Source: Yoonia maritima
GTDB taxonomy: Bacteria > Pseudomonadota > Alphaproteobacteria > Rhodobacterales > Rhodobacteraceae
Direction: 5' to 3'
NCBI RefSeq assembly: GCF_003003285.1
Contig: NZ_PVTP01000009.1
Coordinates: 108,798-172,797, forward strand
Length of the DNA: 64,000 nucleotides
The notes beneath the pieces were generated by a model that was not told the DNA's origin, ran no database searches, and saw only the letters and a program-made list of their open reading frames with translations. The position numbers and the translations under genes are program-made. Positions 57,589 to 64,000 of the stretch are shown piece by piece. Each line of letters begins with the position of its first letter. The first letter of the stretch is position 1.

Positions 57589-58599
57589 TTACGTTTTAGA
57601 TTTGCCGCCCCAGTCGGCCCGCTGCAGCCAGACCGCGACGATGATGATCAGGCCCTGCATTGTGCCGTTCAGGTAGTTGGAAACGAGATCGGTGAAATTT
57701 AGAATATTCCCGATGGTTGTTAGGATAAGCGCACCTAAGATCGTGCCGCCGATACGCCCATACCCACCCTTAAGAACGGTGCCGCCGATAATGACCGCAG
57801 CGATTGCTTCTAGCTCCCATAGGACGCCGGTGGATGACGACGCAGAGCCCAGTCTTGGAACATATATAACGGTTGCGAGAGCCACACACAGGCCTTGGAT
57901 CACATAGGTCCATGTCTTTATTTTATTGACGTTTATGGCTGAATATTGAGCGACATGTTCGTTTGATCCAATGGCTGTGCAATAGCGTCCGAATGTGGTG
58001 CGGTTCATAAGGAACCAACCTGATATCGCGACCATGATGAACACCCAAACCGGGATCGGTACACCCAGAATGCTTTCGTAGTAAACAGGTCGATAAGTGC
58101 CGCGAATTTCAAAGCTAAGCGATAGCGTGCCGCCGTCTGCGAAATAGGTCACAAGCGATCTGAAGATACCCATTGTGCCAAGCGTGACGATAAACGCCTC
58201 GATCTTACCTTTGGTCGTCAGTAGGCCATTCGCAAGCCCGGCTAGCGCACCAAGGATGATCGCACTTGTCGCCCCGATCACCACTGTCAGCGTACCAGTG
58301 CCTAGCACATCTATCAGTGAATTCATCAGAATGATCATGACGCCTGCGATTGCGGCGGCCATGGAGCCGACCGACAAATCAATGCCTCCTGCGGTGATCA
58401 CGAACGTCGCACCAACGGCGATAATCCCGATAAATGCAGAACGTGTCAGAAGGTTCGTTATGTTTCCTTCGCTTAGAAACGCGGTGTTTAATGAAAATCC
58501 GAGGATGCATAGCAATGCCAAGGCAATGGCGGGGCCATACATTTTAAGGTCTATCTTTGGTTTATTGGACGCTGGTTGTGTCTGGGCGGTGTCAGGCAT
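57589..58599 (-). CDS. Sugar ABC transporter permease (RbsC-like)
   Basis: 336-residue permease of the CUT2 family with about eight to ten hydrophobic helices. Family segments are FVITAGGIDLSVGSMAA, GLANGLLTTKGKIEAFIVTLGTMGIFR and IIGGTVLKGGYGRIGGTILGALIL. The start overlaps the ATPase gene by 8 bp. Together with the RbsA-like ATPase and RbsB-like binding protein it makes a complete importer. Confidence 0.93.
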   Translation of the reverse strand: MPDTAQTQPASNKPKIDLKMYGPAIALALLCILGFSLNTAFLSEGNITNLLTRSAFIGIIAVGATFVITAGGIDLSVGSMAAAIAGVMIILMNSLIDVLGTGTLTVVIGATSAIILGALAGLANGLLTTKGKIEAFIVTLGTMGIFRSLVTYFADGGTLSLSFEIRGTYRPVYYESILGVPIPVWVFIMVAISGWFLMNRTTFGRYCTAIGSNEHVAQYSAINVNKIKTWTYVIQGLCVALATVIYVPRLGSASSSTGVLWELEAIAAVIIGGTVLKGGYGRIGGTILGALILTTIGNILNFTDLVSNYLNGTMQGLIIIVAVWLQRADWGGKSKT

Positions 58600-60121
58600 G
58601 CATCTTTTCCTCGTTCAGCCCTGCGGCGTATCGTACAATTTGTGTTTCATTGATTGCGTCACCGGTAAGGGTGCCTGCAATTTGACCATCGCGCATGACG
58701 ATCACACGGTGACTGATCCCAATGACTTCGGGCATTTCGGATGAAATCACGACAATCGACACGCCCTCGGCAGCCAACGCGGCGATGAAGTGATAGATTT
58801 GCTGTTTGGTACCCACGTCAATCCCGCGGGTCGGTTCATCAATGATGACGATCTTTGGGTTAGCTTCCATCACCTTGGCAAGCAGTAGCTTTTGTTGATT
58901 GCCACCCGACATGTCCTTGGCCAACACATTCGGATCACGCGCCCTGATATCGAAGCGACGCACAGCACGGGCAAGTGCTGCCTCTTCTTGTTTTTTGTTA
59001 AGCATCAGGCGTTTTGCAAACTGGGGCAGGGCAAGAAGCGTCAGGTTCGTCTGCATCCCCTCTTGAAGTAGCAGCCCTTTACCTTTGCGGTCTTTTGTCA
59101 GGTAAACAATCCCGGCATTACGGGCCTGTGCAACCGTCGCAAAGCGGCCAGACTGACCAAAGGTGGTGATGGACCCATTCCGCATTGGCACCAGTCCGCA
59201 TATGGCCTCGAACACTTCGGTGCGGCCTGATCCAACCAGCCCTGAAAACCCTAAAATTTCACCGGACCGCAGTTCAAACGACACGTTATGTATGTTCTGT
59301 GTGCTTAACCCGTCGACCCTTAGCGCCACATCGGCATCAATGTCGGTTTCGGCAATTGGTGGGTAAAGATCGGAAAGTTCGCGCCCAACCATCATCCGCG
59401 CCATTTCATCTAGCGCGAGGCCCTTGGTCGGGCGGGTTGCGATCCACTGACCATCGCGCAAGATAGTCACGCGGTCGGAAATTTCACTAACTTCATGCAA
59501 CTTGTGGCTGACAAACATGATCGCGACGCCTTGCTTGCGCAGCCGATCAACCTGAGTAAACAATATACGGGTTTCTGCTTCGGTCAGCACTGCGGTTGGT
59601 TCGTCCATGATCAGAACGCGGGCGTTGCGGCTCATCGCTTTGGCGATTTCGACCATCTGTTTTTCGGCAATGGATAACTGTGAAATTCGCGTATCTGGCG
59701 AAATGTCTAAACCGACGCTGTCCAAAATCTGAACCACACGTTTATGCATAGCCGATTTGTCTAAAATACCATTCTTGGCGATCTCTCGACCAAGAAAGAT
59801 ATTCTCGGTCACGGTCATCTGTTCGGCCAAATTCAGTTCTTGGTGGATGAGTACGATTCCCAGCGCCTCGGCCTGACCGTTTGGTGGCAAGGTAACAGCT
59901 TCGCCGTTGTAAAATATGCGGCCTGATGTTGGGCTATGAAAACCTGACATGATTTTCATCAACGTCGACTTTCCGGCTCCGTTCTCGCCGATAAGCGCGT
60001 GAACTTCTCCGGCTTTTAAATCAAAGCTAACACTGAATAGAACGGGCACCGTTCCGAACGATTTGCTAAGCGACTCCGCACGAAGCAACACATCCGACGC
60101 TATCGGATTTTCGACCAACAT
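58592..60121 (-). CDS. Sugar ABC transporter ATP-binding protein (RbsA-like)
   Basis: 509-residue protein with two tandem ATPase cassettes. The first has GENGAGKST, LSIAEKQMVEIAKAM and LIMDEPTAVLT. The second has the degenerate Walker A GLVGSGRTE and the signature MSGGNQQKLLLAKVM with VIIDEPTRGIDVG, as is normal for CUT2 ATPases. The start at 60121 is preferred over an in-frame ATG at 60139. It is the first gene of the operon and lies divergent from a LacI repressor gene, with two operator-like palindromes 42 and 64 bp upstream. Confidence 0.93.
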   Translation of the reverse strand: MLVENPIASDVLLRAESLSKSFGTVPVLFSVSFDLKAGEVHALIGENGAGKSTLMKIMSGFHSPTSGRIFYNGEAVTLPPNGQAEALGIVLIHQELNLAEQMTVTENIFLGREIAKNGILDKSAMHKRVVQILDSVGLDISPDTRISQLSIAEKQMVEIAKAMSRNARVLIMDEPTAVLTEAETRILFTQVDRLRKQGVAIMFVSHKLHEVSEISDRVTILRDGQWIATRPTKGLALDEMARMMVGRELSDLYPPIAETDIDADVALRVDGLSTQNIHNVSFELRSGEILGFSGLVGSGRTEVFEAICGLVPMRNGSITTFGQSGRFATVAQARNAGIVYLTKDRKGKGLLLQEGMQTNLTLLALPQFAKRLMLNKKQEEAALARAVRRFDIRARDPNVLAKDMSGGNQQKLLLAKVMEANPKIVIIDEPTRGIDVGTKQQIYHFIAALAAEGVSIVVISSEMPEVIGISHRVIVMRDGQIAGTLTGDAINETQIVRYAAGLNEEKMHA

Positions 60122-60162
60122 AGACCCTCCCCGATCCATTGCTGCCTCCCGCAGCGAATCTC

Positions 60163-60200
60163 ATGTAAACCTTTACATCGGTTTATGTAAAGGTTTTCAT
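60163..60200. promoter_or_regulatory. Two LacI-type operators in the divergent gap
   Basis: Site 1 (60163-60178) is ATGTAAA-CC-TTTACAT, perfect arms. Site 2 (60185-60200) is ATGTAAA-GG-TTTTCAT, one mismatch. Centres are 22 bp apart. The CG-poor arms with a 2-bp centre fit LacI-family binding by the repressor encoded at 60301. Confidence 0.65.
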
Positions 60201-60300
60201 TCGGCGGTTACTTCGCTATTCTGTTGATAATTGGACGGGGAATGTGAAGTGGCAGAGCCGCAGGCAAACCCCTGCATGAGGCAAACGGTAACAATCACAC

Positions 60301-61326
60301 GTGCACAATCACCCCAAAAAACCTGCAACAATCGAAGACGTCGCACGTTTGGCCGAAGTGTCAATCGCGACCGTTAGTAGGGCGATTTCAAAACCTGAAA
60401 AGGTCGCGGAAAGTACCCGAAAAAAGGTGAATGCTGCGATCGCTCGGACGGGATACACCGCCAATGCTATGGCGCAAAATCTACGCCGCCAGCGATCCCA
60501 TATGGTTCTTGTTTTGGCGGAATCCATATCAGACCCCAATTTCCCAGGGATCCTGACAGGATTGGAAAAGGTGGCTAATGCGCGCGGCTATGGCGTGCTT
60601 ATTGGGAACACCGACGGTGATGTTGCATTAGAAGAAAAATATCTACGTTTTCTATCCGCCGGAACCGCAGATGGGCTGATTTTGTTAACCGGTCACTTGC
60701 CAGTTGCAGGTTGGCCCGAACAATCAAAGTCGCTCATCCCGCCAGCGGTCGCGGCAGCTACGCCTGTCCAGCACGACAACATTAGCTATGTCTGCACCGA
60801 TGACCGGGCAGCTGCACGGATTGCGACCGAATATTTGATGTCGTTGGGCCATAAAAGGATCGTTTATGTCGCTGGCCCTAAGGGTAACGTACTGTCTGAG
60901 CGTCGCCTCCAAGGGTACTGTGACGCGCTTAGCCAATCATCAGAACCAATGTCGATTTGGAAGATTGATGGTGATGGAACCAGTTTGGGTGGCCGTGCGG
61001 CCGTTGAACGGCTGTTCATTAGGGATACCCTGCCAACTGCGTTCTTTTGCTTTAATGACAACACTGCAATTGGTGTGATCGGTGCGCTTCAGGATCGCGG
61101 GTATGATGTGCCTGGCGATATGTCGGTCGTCGGATTTGATGACATTCCTTTTGCAAGCAACATCACACCTGCACTTACGACCATCCGGCAACCGCGCAGC
61201 CAAATCGGTGAACATGCGATGACCGCGCTGCTGGATCGGCTTGCACAACCTAACGCTCCGACGGAAGGCAAAGAACTACATGGCGATCTTATTGTAAGAA
61301 GTTCGTGCTCGGCGCCGAAAACGTAA
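60301..61326 (+). CDS. LacI-family transcriptional repressor
   Basis: 341-residue repressor. The N-terminal helix-turn-helix and hinge are seen in ATIEDVARLAEVSIATVSRAISKPEKV and TGYTANAMAQNLRRQRSHMV (residues 9-68), then a periplasmic-binding-like sensor domain (SDPNFPGILTGLEKVANARGYGVLI, CFNDNTAIGVIGALQDRGYDVPGDMSVVGFDDI, LTTIRQPRSQIGEHAM). GTG start at 60301. Divergent from a sugar ABC operon, which it very likely controls. The inducer is unknown. Confidence 0.9.
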   Translation: MHNHPKKPATIEDVARLAEVSIATVSRAISKPEKVAESTRKKVNAAIARTGYTANAMAQNLRRQRSHMVLVLAESISDPNFPGILTGLEKVANARGYGVLIGNTDGDVALEEKYLRFLSAGTADGLILLTGHLPVAGWPEQSKSLIPPAVAAATPVQHDNISYVCTDDRAAARIATEYLMSLGHKRIVYVAGPKGNVLSERRLQGYCDALSQSSEPMSIWKIDGDGTSLGGRAAVERLFIRDTLPTAFFCFNDNTAIGVIGALQDRGYDVPGDMSVVGFDDIPFASNITPALTTIRQPRSQIGEHAMTALLDRLAQPNAPTEGKELHGDLIVRSSCSAPKT

Positions 61327-61651
61327 AACAAGCTGGAAGTCTTTGCGGATGAACGCACATTTTGCTTTTGGTCATTTGCTAATTTTATGCGCAATTGCAT
61401 TTAGATTAGCTTTAACAGCCTTGACCATCAAATGGGTCACACAATTCAAAGTGTAACTTCTGGCGAGGAAATAGAGCGCTTGCTCCATCCGTCAACCCAA
61501 GGGCTTTTAAAGATAATTAAATACACGCTAAACTAGAGAAAATTATTGCCTTAAAGAGAAAGCTGTGTGTGAATGGAATTGTGATAGGTTGAACGACAGC
61601 TGACAGCCAAGGCGTCTGTTCAAATCGGCACGGGATCAGTGAGGTAAGTCT
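61327..61651. other. Gene-free gap of 325 bp, A/T-rich
   Basis: No convincing open frame, RNA gene or terminator seen. It is richer in A and T than its neighbours. A weak promoter-like pair, TTAAAG (61507-61512), 16 nt, TAAACT (61529-61534), would give a leader of about 115 nt for the GTPase gene. Confidence 0.4.
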
Positions 61652-63829
61652 GTGCGTTCCAACATAACGTCTGATGATACGGAGCGAAGGGCTGAAAGCC
61701 TGTTGAAGGCTTGTTTGTCTGATGAGAACCTAAACGCCGACACGGTGTTACGCCAAGGTGATGATCTTGGCAAATTACACTTCAATTACAATCGTGAAGT
61801 CCTAGGTCATTTGCTTGGGCGCCTAAGGGAAGCCGTCGCGTTACTGTCGCATGATCGAGTTCTGGCTTTGATTGAAGAACTGGACAATCTGTCGATAGAT
61901 GTGTCGCTTATTGGTCAAGTGAAAGCAGGTAAAACTGCGCTTGCAAATGCGTTGATAGGCAAGCCTGAAATGCTACCATCCGATGTTAACCCTTGGACCT
62001 CGGTTGTGACATCAGTCCATATCAATACGCCAAAGCCAGCCGGCAAAGCGGCGGTGTTCAATTTCTTCACGACCCAAGAATGGCTGAACATGGTTGAGGT
62101 TGGAGGTACCCTAGGTGAAACCGCTAGCCGCAGTGGTTTTGATGACGAAATGGATGAAATGCACGTGCAGATACGCGAGATGCAACAACGAACCGAGCTC
62201 CGTTTAGGTCATAATTTTGCGTTGCTTATGGGCGGGAAACATAGCTTTGTTGGGTTCTCATCCGAGATGCTTCGTAAGTATGTATGTTTGGGCGATGAGG
62301 GGAATGGGACACTACCCGATGGCCGGTATGCTGATGTGACTAAATCAGCGGATATTTACATCGATAGCGCAAGCTATCGGGTTCCAACAATTATCCATGA
62401 CACACCCGGCGTAAATGACCCGTTCCTGATGCGAGAGACGATTACTCTCGATAGCTTAACTGAGACAGATATTTGCGTGTTGGTTCTAAGTGCACAGCAG
62501 TCGTTCAGCACAGTCGACGTCGCACTATTGCGCACGATCCGATCCATGAAAAAGAGCAGTATAGTCTTTTTTGTTAACCGTATTGATGAATTGGACAATC
62601 CAACCGAGCAGATACCGGAAATTGATAACTTCATTCGCGACGTTTTGCGTGCCGAGGAATTGTCACCAGATATACCAATTATTTTTGGTAGCGCAGCTTG
62701 GGCTGAGATGGCAGTTTTTGGGATGTCCGACAGTATTGGGGCCGCTTCAATTGATTGTTTAGCTGATCTTGCCACGAAACGTTTGGCTGATCAGCAAGGC
62801 GTCGATAGCGCTGCTAATCCTATCGGTACGTTGTCCCACACTATGTCTAAAACGAGCGACTTGTCTGGGCTGTTTGAGCTACGCAAACTAGTTGAAGAAA
62901 AAAGCATCAGCGATATCGCTTTCCCGCACATGTCAGGCATTACACGCCGCTCCCTTGATATTGCGCGGACTTCGAAAGTCTTCCTGCAGCAGGTTGATGA
63001 GACGAACTGGGTCACACCGCCCAGCTTTGACATGGATGCTGCAATTGCCCGACTTGAGATAATGCAAGACGAAGTAACGCGATCTGTAGCAGCGGAAACT
63101 GAGGCGGCATCGAATGCGATGATCAACAAGATGTCCAACGCGTATCAAGCATTTTACGACCGCGAGCAGGCGGCGCTGGAATTGCAACTTTCTAACACGA
63201 AAAGCGCGGACGGATGGACGCCGCAAATAGAAAGTTTGAGGCGATCACTTATTGCGACCTATTCTGATTTTGGACGTGAAACACCGCCTAGGGTCGACGC
63301 GATTTTGGCGGATGCGGTCCAGCAGGTGCAAAGCCTATATAACAGTGCATTAGGGAATTCGGTGCAGCTCATTACGGTGGAACCACTTGAGACACACAGT
63401 CTTAAGAATCCGGCCTGTTTAATGCGGACAATGCCTCTGGATATTACGTCGAATTGGTTGCGCGGATGGCTTTCAAAAAGGGCGAAACGCCCGTCTTATA
63501 TCCGTAAACTTCGGCAACTTGTGGCGGCAGAACAGCGGCAGACGCTGGAAGAAATTCAAACCGCGAATGTTGCAGACTTTATGTCTGAAAATAACATGCT
63601 GATCGACGGATTTTTCGAAGAACATATTCATGGGCTTCGTACGATTGCGATGTTGAATGATCAGCAAAAGCGTGACGAGGCGCTGCAAGCGCTCGGTATG
63701 GAGGAGAAGATAAAGCTACGGATAACGAAGTTAACGGAGATCATAGCAGAGCTGACCACGACTTTAGACCGCTTAGGGCTGGCGACCGCGATTGCAGGTG
63801 AAAACGCCAGCCGCGAAAAAGCGAGCTAA
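61652..63829 (+). CDS. Dynamin-like GTPase
   Basis: 725-residue protein with a complete GTPase domain: G1 GQVKAGKT (residues 88-95), a G2 threonine in NPWTSVVTSV (114-123), G3 DTPG (250-253) and G4 NRID (309-312). The region after residue 440 is helical with coiled-coil-like stretches (IARLEIMQDEVTRSVAAETEA; EIIAELTTTLDRLGLA), as in bacterial dynamin-like proteins, which remodel or protect membranes. A basic patch (LRGWLSKRAKRPSYIRKLR) near residue 610 could bind lipid. GTG start with GAGG seven bases before. Codon use looks more A/T-rich than in upstream genes. Cellular role unknown. Confidence 0.82.
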   Translation: MRSNITSDDTERRAESLLKACLSDENLNADTVLRQGDDLGKLHFNYNREVLGHLLGRLREAVALLSHDRVLALIEELDNLSIDVSLIGQVKAGKTALANALIGKPEMLPSDVNPWTSVVTSVHINTPKPAGKAAVFNFFTTQEWLNMVEVGGTLGETASRSGFDDEMDEMHVQIREMQQRTELRLGHNFALLMGGKHSFVGFSSEMLRKYVCLGDEGNGTLPDGRYADVTKSADIYIDSASYRVPTIIHDTPGVNDPFLMRETITLDSLTETDICVLVLSAQQSFSTVDVALLRTIRSMKKSSIVFFVNRIDELDNPTEQIPEIDNFIRDVLRAEELSPDIPIIFGSAAWAEMAVFGMSDSIGAASIDCLADLATKRLADQQGVDSAANPIGTLSHTMSKTSDLSGLFELRKLVEEKSISDIAFPHMSGITRRSLDIARTSKVFLQQVDETNWVTPPSFDMDAAIARLEIMQDEVTRSVAAETEAASNAMINKMSNAYQAFYDREQAALELQLSNTKSADGWTPQIESLRRSLIATYSDFGRETPPRVDAILADAVQQVQSLYNSALGNSVQLITVEPLETHSLKNPACLMRTMPLDITSNWLRGWLSKRAKRPSYIRKLRQLVAAEQRQTLEEIQTANVADFMSENNMLIDGFFEEHIHGLRTIAMLNDQQKRDEALQALGMEEKIKLRITKLTEIIAELTTTLDRLGLATAIAGENASREKAS

Positions 63830-63891
63830 ATAGATAACGCGACACCACTCACAGAACAGATTGTCATTGATGAACCAAGAAGGGAAATAAT

Positions 63892-64000
63892 ATGGCGAAT
63901 GTAGATGTGCACGATACCTGAACCGCGACTCTTGTTGGTGTCAGGGTAGGAGTGTCATCGCAATTCCTCCAACATCTTTTCGCAGAATACCTCTGCTGGC
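63892..64000 (+). pseudogene. Start of a possibly interrupted gene at the window end
   Basis: An ATG at 63892 with AAGGG nine to ten bases upstream opens a frame reading MANVDVHDT and then TGA (63919-63921). The same frame then continues open (TATLVGVRVGVSSQFLQHL) to the window edge. It may be an interrupted gene following the GTPase gene, or a chance short frame. Not recognised. Confidence 0.25.

Noticed and set aside
61507..61534. Promoter for the dynamin-like gene as a separate confident feature
   Set aside because: The match to consensus is weak and the region is A/T-rich, so such pairs are expected by chance; mentioned only within the gap entry.

Overview
The window is a gene-dense stretch of an alphaproteobacterial chromosome, most likely a marine Rhodobacterales (roseobacter-type) bacterium. 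This is inferred from several traits: TRAP transporters for aromatic acids, a beta-keto acid cleavage enzyme inside the pca genes, an RpoE-ChrR pair divergent from a lipid-modification operon (as known from Rhodobacter sphaeroides), monomeric isocitrate dehydrogenase, and moderate GC. I cannot name the species. No rRNA, tRNA, CRISPR array, insertion sequence or phage gene was seen.

Aromatic-acid block (1-19272). The end of a TRAP permease is followed by 3-dehydroshikimate dehydratase (quiC), a beta-keto acid cleavage enzyme, pcaD and pcaB. Next comes a hydroxycinnamate set: SDR dehydrogenase, crotonase, TRAP transporter, MarR regulator, feruloyl-CoA synthase, amidohydrolase and acyl-CoA dehydrogenase. 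Then come pcaQ, pobA, pcaC, pcaH and pcaG. Quinate/shikimate-derived dehydroshikimate, 4-hydroxybenzoate and hydroxycinnamates would all converge on protocatechuate. Ring cleavage and beta-ketoadipate formation are fully encoded, and the cleavage enzyme can stand in for the absent PcaIJ/PcaF.

Mixed block (19345-37590). It holds a xylitol-type dehydrogenase, a DODA-like dioxygenase divergent from a LysR gene with an in-frame stop, and a GAF-Fis regulator. After these come a DeoR regulator with an MFS transporter, an AcoD/ExaC-like aldehyde dehydrogenase behind a perfect 18-bp palindrome, a MacAB-like exporter whose adaptor gene is frameshifted, monomeric isocitrate dehydrogenase, and a GbsR/MarR-regulated RND efflux pair.

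Galactoside block (37594-50745). A tight minus-strand operon encodes ABC uptake, alpha-galactosidase, beta-galactosidase and the De Ley-Doudoroff route (sugar dehydrogenase, IlvD/Edd-type dehydratase, KDPGal kinase and aldolase). The transporter ATPase lies on the other strand behind an IclR regulator. The shared promoter region has two tandem palindromes 20 bp apart.

Stress/lipid block (50757-56527). Divergent RpoE-type promoters with matching 17-nt spacers face away from each other. One drives rpoE-chrR. The other drives an operon of FAD oxidoreductase, DUF1365, cyclopropane/methyl fatty-acid synthase, SDR and DUF2177 proteins, a candidate fatty-acid-modifying response to singlet oxygen.

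Right end (56536-64000). A ribose-type sugar ABC system is divergent from a LacI repressor with two operators in the gap. It is followed by a 325-bp AT-rich gap, a dynamin-like GTPase, and the start of an apparently interrupted gene.
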